From: Pseudaminobacter soli (ex Li et al. 2025)
Lineage (GTDB): Bacteria; Pseudomonadota; Alphaproteobacteria; Rhizobiales; Rhizobiaceae
Direction of reading: 5' to 3'
NCBI RefSeq assembly: GCF_003012705.1
Contig: NZ_PXYL01000012.1
Coordinates: forward strand, 100,044-164,043
Length of the DNA: 64,000 nt
Made by a program: the position numbers and the translations under genes
Shown: piece after piece, positions 8,464-18,396 of the stretch
Layout: every line of letters starts with the position of its first letter
How positions within the stretch are numbered: the stretch's first letter is position 1
The notes under the pieces: generated by a model
What the model was told of the DNA's origin: nothing
The model's database searches: none
What the model saw: only the letters and a program-made list of their open reading frames with translations

Positions 8464-8982
8464 ATGGCGGTTTCGAAATCCAGCTACGAGTATGAGGAAT
8501 TGCTTGCCTGCGCCCGCGGCGAACTGTTCGGCCCCGGCAATGCGCAACTTCCCTACCCGCCGATGCTGATGTTCAACCGGATCACAGAGATCAGCGAGAC
8601 CGGTGGCGAGTTCGGCAAGGGCTTCGTGCGCGCCGAGCTCGAGATCAGCCGCGACCTCTGGTTCTTCCCCTGCCATTTCATCAACGATCCGGTCATGCCC
8701 GGTTGCCTCGGCCTCGATGCTCTGTGGCAGCTTTCCGGCTTCTTCCTCGGCTGGCTCGGCGAGCCCGGCAAGGGCCGCGCGCTGTCGACCGGCGAAGTCA
8801 AGTTCACCGGCATGGTCACCCCTGCCAACAAGAAGGTCGAGTACGGCGTCGACTTCAAGCGCGTGATGCGCGGACGCCTGGTGCTCGGCATCGGCGACGG
8901 CTGGCTAAAGGCCGACGGCGAAACCATCTACAAGGCCACTGACCTGCGCGTCGGCCTGTTCAAGGAAGCAGCAGCGGCCTGA
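8464..8982 (+). CDS. fabA: FabA, 3-hydroxydecanoyl-ACP dehydratase/isomerase
   Basis: Dehydrates 3-hydroxyacyl-ACP and isomerises trans-2- to cis-3-decenoyl-ACP, the branch point of anaerobic unsaturated fatty acid synthesis. The 172 residues equal the E. coli enzyme length. The hot-dog active site is visible: the His in [15 protein letters not shown] and the Asp in LGLDALWQ. The start at 8464 has AAGGAA upstream; an in-frame GTG at 8392 was rejected. First gene of a probable fabA-fabB-fabI operon. Confidence 0.96.
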   Translation: MAVSKSSYEYEELLACARGELFGPGNAQLPYPPMLMFNRITEISETGGEFGKGFVRAELEISRDLWFFPCHFINDPVMPGCLGLDALWQLSGFFLGWLGEPGKGRALSTGEVKFTGMVTPANKKVEYGVDFKRVMRGRLVLGIGDGWLKADGETIYKATDLRVGLFKEAAAA

Positions 8983-9011
8983 TTCAGGCCACGCAGCACG
9001 AAGGAGCACAC

Positions 9012-10232
9012 ATGAGACGTGTCGTTGTCACGGGCCTCGGTATCGTATCGTCCATCGGAAACAATGCCGATGAGGTTACCGCATCGCTGCGGGACGCCAA
9101 ATCGGGCATCAGCTTCTCGGAATCCTTTGCCGAGCACGGCTTCCGCTGCCAGGTGTGGGGCGCGCCCACGCTGGACCCGACCGAGCTTGTCGACCGCCGC
9201 GCCATGCGGTTCCTCTCCAAGGGCGGCGCCTGGAACCATGTCGCGATGGACCAGGCTATCGCCGATGCCGGCCTCGAGCAGGGCGACATCACCAATGAGC
9301 GCACCGGCATCGTGATGGGTTCGGGCGGTCCGTCGACCCGCACCATCGTCGAGGCGGCCGAGACGACGCTGAAGAACAACAGCCCCAAGCGCATCGGACC
9401 GTTCGCGGTGCCGAAGGCGATGTCGTCCACCGCTTCGGCCACGCTCGCCACCTGGTTCAAGATCCACGGCGTCAACTACTCGATCTCGTCGGCCTGCTCG
9501 ACCTCGGCGCACTGCATCGGCAACGCCTATGAGCTGATCCAGTGGGGCAAGCAGGACATGGTCTTTGCCGGCGGCCACGAGGATCTCGACTGGACGATGT
9601 CGGACCTCTTCGACGCCATGGGCGCGATGTCCTCCAAGTACAACGATCGTGCTCCGGTCGCCTCGCGCGCCTATGACGTCAACCGCGACGGTTTCGTCAT
9701 CGCCGGCGGCGCGGGTGTGCTGGTTCTGGAAGAGCTGGAGCATGCCAAGGCGCGCGGCGCCAAGATCTACGCCGAAGTGGTCGGCTATGGCGCGACCTCG
9801 GACGGCTACGACATGGTCGCGCCCTCGGGCGAAGGCGCCATCCGCTGCATGAAGCAGGCGCTTTCGACCGTCTCGCAGCCGGTCGACTACATCAACACGC
9901 ACGGCACCTCGACGCCCGTCGGCGATTCGAAGGAGATGGGTGCGATCCGCGAAGTGTTCGGCGACAAGATGCCGAACATCACCTCGACCAAGTCGCTGAC
10001 CGGCCATTCGCTGGGCGCTGCCGGCGTGCAGGAATCGATCTATTCGATCCTGATGATGCAGGGCGGCTTCATCGGCGAGAGCGCTCACATCGAGGAGCTC
10101 GACCCCGAATTCGAAGGCATGCCGATAGTGCGCAAGCGCATCGACAACGCCAAGATCGACACGGTTCTCTCGAACTCCTTCGGGTTCGGCGGCACCAACG
10201 CCACGCTGGTGTTCCAGCGCTACAACGGCTGA
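9012..10232 (+). CDS. fabB: FabB, 3-oxoacyl-ACP synthase I
   Basis: Decarboxylative condensing enzyme that elongates cis-3-decenoyl-ACP, working directly after FabA. It has 406 residues with the thiolase fold. The Cys-His-His triad is visible as [21 protein letters not shown] and [15 protein letters not shown] lies upstream of the ATG. It follows fabA by 29 bases and precedes fabI by 13. Confidence 0.95.
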   Translation: MRRVVVTGLGIVSSIGNNADEVTASLRDAKSGISFSESFAEHGFRCQVWGAPTLDPTELVDRRAMRFLSKGGAWNHVAMDQAIADAGLEQGDITNERTGIVMGSGGPSTRTIVEAAETTLKNNSPKRIGPFAVPKAMSSTASATLATWFKIHGVNYSISSACSTSAHCIGNAYELIQWGKQDMVFAGGHEDLDWTMSDLFDAMGAMSSKYNDRAPVASRAYDVNRDGFVIAGGAGVLVLEELEHAKARGAKIYAEVVGYGATSDGYDMVAPSGEGAIRCMKQALSTVSQPVDYINTHGTSTPVGDSKEMGAIREVFGDKMPNITSTKSLTGHSLGAAGVQESIYSILMMQGGFIGESAHIEELDPEFEGMPIVRKRIDNAKIDTVLSNSFGFGGTNATLVFQRYNG

Positions 10233-10245
10233 GGATATACTTCCA

Positions 10246-11052
10246 ATGGAAGGTTTGATGAAAGGCAAGCGCGGCCTCGTCATGGGCGTCGCCAACGACC
10301 ATTCTATTGCCTGGGGCATTGCCAAGCAGCTTCACGCGCACGGGGCCGAAATGGCCTTCACCTATCAGGGCGAGGCTTTCGGCCGTCGCGTCAAGCCGCT
10401 TGCCGACCAGGTCAACGCTTCGCTGATCCTGCCCTGCGACGTGGAAGACAGCGCGTCTGTCACCTCGGTGTTCGAGACGCTGGGCAACGAATGGGGCGGT
10501 CTGGACTTCGTCGTCCACGCCATCGGCTTCTCGGACAAGAACGAGCTTAAGGGCCTCTACGCCAACACCACACGCGAAAACTTCATCCGCACGATGGTGA
10601 TCTCCTGCTACTCCTTCACGGAAGTCGCGCGCAACGCGGCAGGCCTGATGAAGGATGGCGGCTCGATGCTGACGCTGACCTATGCGGGGTCCACCCGCGT
10701 CATGCCGAACTACAACGTCATGGGCGTTGCCAAGGCGGGCCTGGAAGCCAGCGTCCGCTATCTGGCCGACGACTACGGCCCGCGCGGCATCCGCGTCAAC
10801 GCGATCTCGGCCGGCCCGGTACGCACGCTGGCTGGCGCGGGCATCTCCGATGCGCGCTTCATGTTCTCCTACCAGCAGCGCAATTCGCCGCTGCGCCGTA
10901 CCGTGACCCTCGACGAAGTCGGCGGCTCGGCGCTTTACCTGCTTTCGGACCTGTCCTCGGGCGTGACCGGCGAGATCCACTATGTGGATTCCGGCTACCA
11001 CATCGTCTCGATGCCCACGCTGGACGAGTTGAAGCAGACCGGCCACGAATAA
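10246..11052 (+). CDS. fabI: FabI, enoyl-ACP reductase
   Basis: NADH-dependent reduction of trans-2-enoyl-ACP, the last step of each fatty acid elongation cycle. It has 268 residues of SDR type. The nucleotide site is GVANDHSIAWGIAKQL, and the active-site Tyr-x6-Lys lies in YNVMGVAKAGLEAS. A second in-frame ATG at 10258 (MKGKRG) has GGAAGG close upstream and may be the real start. A terminator follows. Confidence 0.95.
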   Translation: MEGLMKGKRGLVMGVANDHSIAWGIAKQLHAHGAEMAFTYQGEAFGRRVKPLADQVNASLILPCDVEDSASVTSVFETLGNEWGGLDFVVHAIGFSDKNELKGLYANTTRENFIRTMVISCYSFTEVARNAAGLMKDGGSMLTLTYAGSTRVMPNYNVMGVAKAGLEASVRYLADDYGPRGIRVNAISAGPVRTLAGAGISDARFMFSYQQRNSPLRRTVTLDEVGGSALYLLSDLSSGVTGEIHYVDSGYHIVSMPTLDELKQTGHE

Positions 11053-11075
11053 GCGGGCACGCCTCGCTCGAACGC

Positions 11076-11103
11076 AAAACGGCCGGGTCAGCTCGGCCGT
11101 TTT
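11076..11103. terminator. Bidirectional intrinsic terminator between fabI and rsmC
   Basis: AAAACGGCCG (11076-11085) pairs perfectly with CGGCCGTTTT (11094-11103) across an 8-base loop. T-rich ends lie on both strands. It serves the convergent fabI and rsmC genes. Confidence 0.85.
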
Positions 11104-11121
11104 CATTTTAGGGCAAGCGCC

Positions 11122-12141
11122 TCAACGGCGCGCGACCAGCACCTTGAACAGGTTGTTGCGCACCACTTCCTGCTGCTGGCCGAAAACCTGCGACAGCGTC
11201 TTCTCGTAGGGCAGCTGGCGATTGGCCACCATCACAAGACGCCCGCCCGACTTGAGCGCCGCCGCGGCCGCCTTGATCATCCCCTGCCCGATATCCGGCT
11301 CAGCAGCGCGGCGCTGGTGGAATGGCGGGTTCATGAAGATGAAATCGTAGCGGCGCGAAACCGGCTCGCCCAGAAGATCGTGCCAGAAGAAGTTCTTCTG
11401 CATCGAACCGGTCGTCGCCAGGTTGCGCTTTGCCGCTTCGAGTGACGAAAAATCCGCCTCGTAGAGATCGAGCGTGAACAGTTTTGGGAAGCGCTGGGCC
11501 AGTTCGGCTGCGATAAAACCCCAGCCGGCGCAGAAATCGGCGACTGCGCCGAACACCTTGTCGGGCAGGTTCTCCACCAGGAGCCGCGAACCCGCATCGA
11601 TCTCGTCGGCCGAGAACATGCCGGGCGCGGTGACGAAACGCCCATCGAGCAGCCGCTCGCCATTACCCACACGCAGTTGCTCCACGATGCCCGCCACTTC
11701 CGCGGGTCGTCGCAGCCAGAAGGCGATGCCGTGATGTTTGGGCAATTGGTCTACGATCGGGACAAGCTCGCCCATGCGCTTGCGCAGGCTGGCTATGCCA
11801 TCGACCTTGCTGCCCGCTATCAGTATCAGACCACCCTCACCCACACGCGCGAGCGCCTCGGCGATCAAAAGCTCATTGGCGCCCCTGTGGCGACCGCAGA
11901 GCACCAGAGCGGCATCGAAGCCTTCTCCTTCCGGCAAAGGCGTCACGCGGCTGCCTGTGGCCTCCAGGGGCCTGTGCCAGGGCCGAAATCCCTGGACGAG
12001 CGACAGCTCGGCCTCAAAGCCTTCAGGCAGGCGAAAGCCCGGCTCCGCGCCGAGAAACAGCACGCGCGCGCCGTTACCTGGCGGCGGCAGTGCCTCGGCC
12101 TCGAATGGATGGAACAGGGTTTTTAGCGCGTCGCGGGTCAT
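11122..12141 (-). CDS. rsmC: RsmC-like rRNA (guanine-N2)-methyltransferase
   Basis: Class I SAM-dependent methyltransferase with the two-domain arrangement of RsmC/RlmG, which methylate guanines of ribosomal RNA. It has 339 residues. The degenerate N-terminal domain is followed by the catalytic domain with FCAGWGFIAAELAQR (SAM site) near residue 200 and FIFMNPPFHQ, the NPPF motif of amino-methylating enzymes. The exact target (G1207 of 16S rRNA in E. coli RsmC) is inferred. An in-frame TTG at 12159 is an alternative start. Confidence 0.82.
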   Translation of the reverse strand: MTRDALKTLFHPFEAEALPPPGNGARVLFLGAEPGFRLPEGFEAELSLVQGFRPWHRPLEATGSRVTPLPEGEGFDAALVLCGRHRGANELLIAEALARVGEGGLILIAGSKVDGIASLRKRMGELVPIVDQLPKHHGIAFWLRRPAEVAGIVEQLRVGNGERLLDGRFVTAPGMFSADEIDAGSRLLVENLPDKVFGAVADFCAGWGFIAAELAQRFPKLFTLDLYEADFSSLEAAKRNLATTGSMQKNFFWHDLLGEPVSRRYDFIFMNPPFHQRRAAEPDIGQGMIKAAAAALKSGGRLVMVANRQLPYEKTLSQVFGQQQEVVRNNLFKVLVARR

Positions 12142-12342
12142 GTGCTGCTGATAGAACAATTCCGGGAGGATGCCAGCCCCTTCCCGCGTCTTCCGCAGCC
12201 TGTTAAGGGCAAACCCCTTGCACTGTTCGGCGGCAACACTTAGTCATGCCCGCTGATACACCCCAAAAGGAGCAACGCATCGAATGTGATTTCAACCTGA
12301 CCGCAACGCGAATCCGCTTTGTCATCAGGGAAATCATTACGC

Positions 12343-13947
12343 ATGCCTGCTTCAATAGCTTTATCCAATCTCCGCCTTTCCACGCCTGACGGTCGCGCCC
12401 TTCTCTCCGGCATAGACCTCGCTTTCGGCCCCGGACGAACGGGTCTCATCGGCCGCAATGGCGTCGGCAAAAGCACACTCGTCGCTCTAATTGCCGGGAC
12501 GCTGGCGCCCTCATCCGGCTCGATTTCCGTCAGCGGCAGGCTCGGCATTTTCAAACAATCGGTACAGGTGGGCCCGGAAGAGACCATCACGGATCTTTTC
12601 GGCGTCAGCGATGCGCTTGCGCTGTTGCAGCGGGCCTATGAAGGCAACGCGACGCTGGAGGAGTTGGCAGACGTCGACTGGCAGCTCGAAGCCCGCATGG
12701 AAGCGGCGCTGGCGAAGATTGGGCTCGATGTCGGTCCCCAAACGCCGCTGCACAAGCTGTCCGGCGGCCAGCGCACGCGCGCTGGGCTCGCGGCTCTGCA
12801 CTTCTCGGAAGCCGATTTCCTCTTGATGGACGAGCCCACCAACAATCTCGACCGGGGCGGCCGGCTCACGCTCTACGACATGCTGGCGAACTGGCGTCGG
12901 GGTGCTCTCGTCGTCAGCCATGACCGCGAGCTTCTCGAACTCATGGACGAGATTGTCGAACTCACCTCGCTTGGCGCCACCCGCTACGGCGGCAACTGGA
13001 GCGTTTATCGCGAGCGCAAGGCACTGGAGCTGGCCTCAGTGCAGCATGATCTCGATCACGCCGAGAAGCAGGCGTCAGAGGTTGCCCGCGCCACACAAGT
13101 CGCACAGGAACGTAAGGCGCGCAGGGACGGCAATGGCCGCAGACAGGCCCTGAAGGGCGGCGCCCCGCGCATCGTGCTTGGCGGGCTGAAGTCACGAAGC
13201 GAAAACAGTGGCGGTGCCCAGGTCCGTCTGGCCAGCGACCGCCAGTCGCAAGCCCTCGAAGCCGTCGCCACGGCAAGGGGCCGCATCGAGGTGCTGCAGC
13301 CCATGGCCGTGACATTGCCACCAACCGGGCTTTCGCCGAGCAAGACCGTGCTGATGCTGGATAGCGTCAGCGCCGGCTACGCGCCGGACCGTCCCGTATT
13401 CACTAACCTGTCGCTCAGCGTGACCGGCCCGGAACGCGTTGCCGTCACCGGGCCGAATGGCTCCGGCAAGACGACGCTGCTCGAGCTTATCGCTGGCCGC
13501 CTGCGTCCCTTCTCCGGAAGCGTCCAGGTCACGACCGAGTTTGCGATGCTCGACCAGCGTGTAAGCATGCTCGATCCTCTGGCATCGATCCGCGACAATT
13601 TCCGCCGGATCAATCCGCTGGACGACGAGAATGCCTGCCGCGCTGCCCTTGCGCGTTTCAAGTTCCGAGCTGATGCGGCACTGCAGATGGTCTCGGAATT
13701 GAGCGGCGGGGAATTGCTGCGCGCAGGGATGGGCTGTGCGCTTGGCGGCACCGCACCGCCGCCCCTGCTGGTTCTCGACGAGCCGACCAATCACCTCGAT
13801 CTGGAAGCGATCGAGGCAATCGAGGCGGGCTTACGCGCCTATGACGGCGCGCTCATCGTCGTCAGTCACGACGAGGCATTTTTGACCGCACTCGACATCT
13901 CGCGCAGGATTGAACTGCCGTCCGGCGAGGGTCGCTTCTTCCGCTAG
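12343..13947 (+). CDS. ABC-F family ATPase
   Basis: Soluble protein of 534 residues with two ABC nucleotide-binding domains in one chain and no membrane segment. Walker A motifs are GRNGVGKST near residue 44 and GPNGSGKTT near residue 375. Signatures are KLSGGQRTR and ELSGGELLR. The Walker B regions end in LLMDEPTNNLD and LVLDEPTNHLD. The linker is rich in Arg, Lys and Gln. ABC-F proteins act on the ribosome (translation factors or antibiotic protection); which one this is cannot be decided here. It is divergent from rsmC, with 200 bases between them. Confidence 0.88.
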   Translation: MPASIALSNLRLSTPDGRALLSGIDLAFGPGRTGLIGRNGVGKSTLVALIAGTLAPSSGSISVSGRLGIFKQSVQVGPEETITDLFGVSDALALLQRAYEGNATLEELADVDWQLEARMEAALAKIGLDVGPQTPLHKLSGGQRTRAGLAALHFSEADFLLMDEPTNNLDRGGRLTLYDMLANWRRGALVVSHDRELLELMDEIVELTSLGATRYGGNWSVYRERKALELASVQHDLDHAEKQASEVARATQVAQERKARRDGNGRRQALKGGAPRIVLGGLKSRSENSGGAQVRLASDRQSQALEAVATARGRIEVLQPMAVTLPPTGLSPSKTVLMLDSVSAGYAPDRPVFTNLSLSVTGPERVAVTGPNGSGKTTLLELIAGRLRPFSGSVQVTTEFAMLDQRVSMLDPLASIRDNFRRINPLDDENACRAALARFKFRADAALQMVSELSGGELLRAGMGCALGGTAPPPLLVLDEPTNHLDLEAIEAIEAGLRAYDGALIVVSHDEAFLTALDISRRIELPSGEGRFFR

Positions 13948-13980
13948 CGCGTCTTCGGCAGCCAGTCGCGGCTCCAAAAC

Positions 13981-14012
13981 GAAAACGGGCGCCGTAAGGC
14001 GCCCGCTTGTTT
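13981..14012. terminator. Bidirectional terminator between ABC-F gene and pnp
   Basis: CGGGCGCC (13986-13993) and GGCGCCCG (13998-14005) form a perfect stem with a GTAA tetraloop. T-rich flanks lie on both strands (CTTGTTT on plus, GTTTTCGTTTT on minus). It serves two convergent genes. Confidence 0.85.
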
Positions 14013-14033
14013 ATCTTGGAACGGCAGCCTGGA

Positions 14034-16181
14034 TCAGGCGGCGGTTTCCTCGTCCTCGGACTTCTTTTCCTTGACGATTTCCTTGCCGGTCTCCTGGTCG
14101 ACGACCTTCATCGACAGGCGAACCTTGCCGCGCTCGTCGAAGCCCATGAGCTTGACGTAGACCTTCTGGCCTTCCTTGACGACGTCCGAGGTCTTGGCGA
14201 CGCGCTCGTTGGAGAGCTGCGAGATGTGGACCAGACCGTCCTTCGGGCCGAAGAAGTTCACGAAAGCGCCGAAGTCAGCGGTCTTGACGACCGTGCCTTC
14301 GTAAATCTCGCCCACTTCCGGCTCGGCAACGATGGTGTGGATCCACTTGCGAGCCGCCTCGATCTCCTTAGCGTTCGACGAAGCGATCTTGACCGTGCCG
14401 TCGTCCTCGATGTTGATCTTGGCGCCGGTCTTTTCGACGATCTCGCGGATCACCTTGCCGCCCGAGCCGATGACGTCGCGGATCTTGTCGGTCGGGATGT
14501 GCATGACCTCGATGCGCGGCGCGAACTCGCCGAGTTCCTTGCGGCCCTCGGAAAGCGCCTTGGACATCTCGCCGAGGATATGGGTACGACCATCCTTGGC
14601 CTGGCCGAGAGCGATCTGCATGATCTCCTCGGTGATGCCGCTGATCTTGATGTCCATCTGCAGGGCGGTGATGCCGTGGGTGGTGCCGGCCACCTTGAAG
14701 TCCATGTCGCCGAGGTGGTCTTCGTCACCCAGGATGTCGGACAGAACCGCGAAGCGGTCGCCTTCCTTGATCAGGCCCATGGCGATGCCGGCAACCGGCT
14801 TGGCCAGCGGCACGCCGGCGTCCATCAGGGCCAGCGAGGTGCCGCAGACGGTAGCCATCGAGGACGAACCGTTGGACTCGGTGATCTCCGACACCGCGCG
14901 CAGCGTGTAGGGGAACTGTTCCGGGCTCGGCAGCATCGGGTGGATGGCGCGCCAGGCGAGCTTGCCGTGGCCGATTTCGCGACGGCCGGGCGAGCCCATG
15001 CGGCCAGTCTCACCGACCGAGAAGGGCGGGAAGTTGTAGTGAAGGAGGAAGGTCTCCTTGTACATGCCGGTCAGCGCGTCGACATACTGCTCGTCCTCGC
15101 CGGTGCCGAGCGTGGCGACGACGATCGCCTGCGTCTCACCGCGGGTGAACAGGGCCGAGCCGTGGGTGCGCGGCAGGATGCCGACTTCCGACACGATGGC
15201 GCGCACGGTCTTGAGGTCGCGGCCGTCGATGCGGCTGCCCGTGTCGAGGATGTTCCAGCGCACGATCTTGGCCTGGAGTTCCTTGAACACACCGGCGACC
15301 TGCTCGGCCGACCACTTGGGAGCCTCATCGCCTTCAGCGGCGAAAGCTGCCTTGACCTTGGCCTTGGCCGCGTCGACGGCGGCATAGCGCTGCTGCTTGT
15401 CGACGATCTTGTAGGCCTCGCGCAGATCGGCTTCCGCGACGGCCAGCATTTCCTTCTCGAGTTCCGAGAGGTCTTCCGTGATGTGCTCGCGCGGCTCCTT
15501 GGCGGCCAGCTCTGCCAGCTTGATGATCGCGTCGATCACCGGCTGGAAGCCCTTGTGGCCGAACATGACGGCGCCGAGCATGACCTCTTCCGAAAGCTCC
15601 TGGGCTTCCGACTCGACCATCAGCACGGCTTCGCCGGTGCCGGCAACGACGAGGTCGAGCTTCGATTCCGGCATCTCGTCGAGATGCGGGTTCAGCACGT
15701 ATTCGCCATTGATGTAGCCGACGCGCGCGCCGCCGATCGGGCCCATGAAGGGCACGCCGGAAAGCGTCAGCGCTGCCGAGGCGGCAACCATCGACACGAT
15801 GTCCGGATTGTTCTCCAGATCGTGCTGCATGACGGTGATGATGACCTGCGTGTCGTTCTTGTAGCCATCGGCGAAGAGCGGACGGATCGGGCGGTCGATC
15901 AGGCGCGAGACGAGCGTCTCGTTCTCGCTCGGACGACCTTCACGCTTGAAGTAGCCGCCCGGGATCTTGCCGGCAGCATAGGTCTTTTCCTGATAGTTGA
16001 CGGTCAGCGGGAAGAAGTCCTGGCCCGGCTTCGGCTCCTTGGCCGAAACGACGGTGGCCAGAACGACGGTCTCGCCATAGGTGGCCATGACGGCGCCGTC
16101 AGCCTGACGTGCGATCTTGCCGGTTTCGAGGATAAGCGGGCGACCCGCCCACTCGATTTCCACTTTGTGATGATTGAACAT
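14034..16181 (-). CDS. pnp: Polynucleotide phosphorylase
   Basis: Phosphorolytic 3'-5' exoribonuclease, part of RNA decay complexes. It has 715 residues: two RNase PH cores joined by a helical domain, then a KH domain ([20 protein letters not shown], near residue 565) and an S1 domain ([17 protein letters not shown], near residue 630) with an acidic/basic tail. AAGGA precedes the ATG. It lies downstream of rpsO, the widely conserved rpsO-pnp order. Confidence 0.97.
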   Translation of the reverse strand: MFNHHKVEIEWAGRPLILETGKIARQADGAVMATYGETVVLATVVSAKEPKPGQDFFPLTVNYQEKTYAAGKIPGGYFKREGRPSENETLVSRLIDRPIRPLFADGYKNDTQVIITVMQHDLENNPDIVSMVAASAALTLSGVPFMGPIGGARVGYINGEYVLNPHLDEMPESKLDLVVAGTGEAVLMVESEAQELSEEVMLGAVMFGHKGFQPVIDAIIKLAELAAKEPREHITEDLSELEKEMLAVAEADLREAYKIVDKQQRYAAVDAAKAKVKAAFAAEGDEAPKWSAEQVAGVFKELQAKIVRWNILDTGSRIDGRDLKTVRAIVSEVGILPRTHGSALFTRGETQAIVVATLGTGEDEQYVDALTGMYKETFLLHYNFPPFSVGETGRMGSPGRREIGHGKLAWRAIHPMLPSPEQFPYTLRAVSEITESNGSSSMATVCGTSLALMDAGVPLAKPVAGIAMGLIKEGDRFAVLSDILGDEDHLGDMDFKVAGTTHGITALQMDIKISGITEEIMQIALGQAKDGRTHILGEMSKALSEGRKELGEFAPRIEVMHIPTDKIRDVIGSGGKVIREIVEKTGAKINIEDDGTVKIASSNAKEIEAARKWIHTIVAEPEVGEIYEGTVVKTADFGAFVNFFGPKDGLVHISQLSNERVAKTSDVVKEGQKVYVKLMGFDERGKVRLSMKVVDQETGKEIVKEKKSEDEETAA

Positions 16182-16484
16182 GTCCTGTCCTTCAAATGCG
16201 GGAAGTCAGCGCACTTTCGCGCGCGCTTCCCTGGCTTGTTTTGGACGAGCCACGGGCAAGACAACGGGAGGTCTGGACTTGAAGCGTCAGGGCGACGCGC
16301 CAGGCATCCTGCAATCCTGCCCCATGACCTGTCCCATGAGGCGGTTTCGACCGGCCCTTTGCCTGGTCGAACCGTTGGCGTCCGATTTGCCGTCCTTTGG
16401 CATCTGGACGCTCGCGAACCCGATACTGCTGCCGGGTCCGAATGGCAGACCGGCGGACCTTTGTGGGATCCGCCGGTCAGAGCT
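16182..16484. other. rpsO-pnp intergenic region with a 10-bp hairpin
   Basis: This 303-base stretch holds no credible gene. At 16448-16478 a perfect 10-base stem (GACCGGCGGA/TCCGCCGGTC, 11-base loop) sits just after the rpsO stop. No T-run follows it on the minus strand, so it is more likely an RNA-processing or stabilising structure than a strong terminator. In E. coli the rpsO-pnp spacer carries RNase III sites used in pnp autoregulation; a similar role here is inference. Confidence 0.5.
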
Positions 16485-16754
16485 TTAGCGACGCAGGCCG
16501 AGCTTCTCGATCAGCGTCTGGTAGCGGGCCCCATCCTTGCGCTTGAGGTAATCAAGCAGGCTGCGGCGCTGCGAAACCAGAGCCAGAAGACCACGACGGG
16601 AGTGATTGTCCTTCTTGTGGTCCTTGAAGTGCTCGGTCAGGTTCTTGATGCGCTCCGAGAGAACCGCAACCTGGACCTCGGGCGAACCGGTGTCGCCCGC
16701 AACGGTGGCGAACTCTGCAATCAGTTGCTTCTTGCGTTCGGCAGTAATCGACAT
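16485..16754 (-). CDS. rpsO: 30S ribosomal protein S15
   Basis: Primary 16S rRNA-binding protein of the small subunit platform. It has 89 residues, the standard length, starting [16 protein letters not shown] and containing the S15 signature [18 protein letters not shown] and [18 protein letters not shown] lies upstream. The in-frame extension to 16967 was rejected as non-family. It follows truB in the same direction with a 163-base gap that could hold its own promoter; an ATATAG/CTATAT -10-like hexamer lies at 16860-16865 on the minus strand. Confidence 0.97.
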   Translation of the reverse strand: MSITAERKKQLIAEFATVAGDTGSPEVQVAVLSERIKNLTEHFKDHKKDNHSRRGLLALVSQRRSLLDYLKRKDGARYQTLIEKLGLRR

Positions 16755-16917
16755 CGTGTTTTTCCCTTTCGATCTGGAGGAAACGAGATGCCCACAGCCG
16801 GGATGTCGTCCAGCAGGGGCCGATGCACATCGCGCCACTTTGGCACAATGCTGCGGCGCATATAGTCCAAAACACGCGGAAAGGCCAGAGCTAATGTAAA
16901 CTGGCCGAATCGGCGCC

Positions 16918-17868
16918 TTAGACGCTGAACACCCGACGCGGCTTGAACATGCCCGCTTCGATCGCACCGATCGCCAGGAGCTTGCCGCGCGCGGTCACGC
17001 AGGCATCGTCAGCCTCCACCGGCGCGTCGCGCCCGCGTATGATGACCGGGTTGCCGAGCCTGACCTTGGTTGCCGCATCGTCGCTCAGCGCGACCTGCGG
17101 CAAACATTCGAGCGCAGCACCCGTATCGAGCAGATAATCGTCAAGCGCGCCGAAATTGAGTTCCTCGCCGGAAGTCCTGGCCTCGGCAGTGGGCGCCGCA
17201 GCTTCTAGTTCCTGCAACGTGACGAAATCTTCCTCGGTGAAGGGGTCGACCTCCACACGGCGGAGCGCCGCGATATGGCCGAAGCAGCCGAGGTCACGGC
17301 CCATGTCGCGGGCCAGCGAGCGTACGTAGGTGCCCTTGCCGCACTCGATCTCGAAAACCGTGTGCCCTTCCGGGGTGCTTTCGAGAATGTCGAGGCGGCC
17401 GATCTCGATCTCGCGCGCGGGAATCTCGACGGTCTCGCCTTCGCGAGCCAGGTCATAGGCGCGCTCGCCGGCGATCTTGATGGCGGAAAACTGCGGCGGC
17501 GTCTGCATGATCACGCCGGTGTAATTCGGCAGCAGCGCGCGGACTTCCGCCTCGGTCGGACGCTTGTCGGAAGTCTTGGTGACCGGACCTTCCAGGTCGT
17601 CGGTCGAACGCTCTTCGCCCCAGGCGACGGTGAACTGGTAGATCTTGGCGCCGTCCATCACATAGGGCACGGTCTTGGTGGCCTCGCCCAGCGCGATCGG
17701 CAGCATGCCGGACGCAAGCGGGTCCAGCGTGCCGGCATGGCCAGCCTTCTCGGCCTGGAAAAGCCACTTGATCTTGGAGACGGCCTCGGTCGAGCCCATG
17801 CCCACCGGTTTGTCGAAAACGACCCAGCCCGAAACCGGCCGACCCTTCTTCTTGCCTCGGCGACCCAT
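16918..17868 (-). CDS. truB: tRNA pseudouridine-55 synthase
   Basis: Makes pseudouridine 55 in the T-loop of tRNAs. It has 316 residues. The catalytic motif [14 protein letters not shown] is near residue 42, and the second family region [13 protein letters not shown] is near residue 180. It starts two bases after the rbfA stop, so it is tightly coupled in the rimP-infB-rbfA-truB operon. Confidence 0.96.
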   Translation of the reverse strand: MGRRGKKKGRPVSGWVVFDKPVGMGSTEAVSKIKWLFQAEKAGHAGTLDPLASGMLPIALGEATKTVPYVMDGAKIYQFTVAWGEERSTDDLEGPVTKTSDKRPTEAEVRALLPNYTGVIMQTPPQFSAIKIAGERAYDLAREGETVEIPAREIEIGRLDILESTPEGHTVFEIECGKGTYVRSLARDMGRDLGCFGHIAALRRVEVDPFTEEDFVTLQELEAAAPTAEARTSGEELNFGALDDYLLDTGAALECLPQVALSDDAATKVRLGNPVIIRGRDAPVEADDACVTARGKLLAIGAIEAGMFKPRRVFSV

Positions 17869-17870
17869 TG

Positions 17871-18281
17871 TTATTCTTGCTCCTTGTCGTCGTCGGCATT
17901 CAAATCCCGCTGCACTTCCGGGGATTTGAGCAGTTCGTTGATCTTGGTGAAGTTGTCGAAGCTCGTATCGAGCCTGAAACGGAACTCGGGCATGTATTTC
18001 ATCTGCCTGAGTGCTCCCGAAACGCGGCCGCGGATGAAGCGCGCATGACGGTTCAGCGCATCGACGACCGCCTTATCGTCCGGCGCGCCGAGCGGCGAGA
18101 CGAAAGCGGTCGCGATTTTCAGGTCCGGCGACATGCGCACCTCGGAGATCGAGATCACGGTCGTCTCGATCAGATCGTCGCGGACTTCGCCGCGCTGCAG
18201 GGTCTGGGACAAAGCGTGGCGCACCTGCTCGCCAACGCGCAGCTGGCGCTGGGAAGGCCCGGAAGAGATAGAACGTGACAT
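17871..18281 (-). CDS. rbfA: Ribosome-binding factor A
   Basis: KH-fold protein that binds the immature 30S subunit and assists 16S rRNA 5' end maturation. It has 136 residues, with [19 protein letters not shown] at the N-terminus and [20 protein letters not shown] in the middle. The tail is acidic. It lies between infB and truB, the classical location. Confidence 0.95.
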   Translation of the reverse strand: MSRSISSGPSQRQLRVGEQVRHALSQTLQRGEVRDDLIETTVISISEVRMSPDLKIATAFVSPLGAPDDKAVVDALNRHARFIRGRVSGALRQMKYMPEFRFRLDTSFDNFTKINELLKSPEVQRDLNADDDKEQE

Positions 18282-18396
18282 ATTGGGTGCAATCCTGATT
18301 GGAGCGCGGGGTCAAACCGCAAGCACAAAAGCCATCCGTACGGCAGCGCAACGCGCCACCGTACGGCATGTCTAACCAGCTAGACGCGGACGGCTA

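Noticed and set aside
14007..16865. Very long plus-strand ORF (over 900 codons) opposite pnp and rpsO
   Set aside because: It is the antisense shadow of high-GC genes; the minus-strand reading gives perfect PNPase and S15 proteins.
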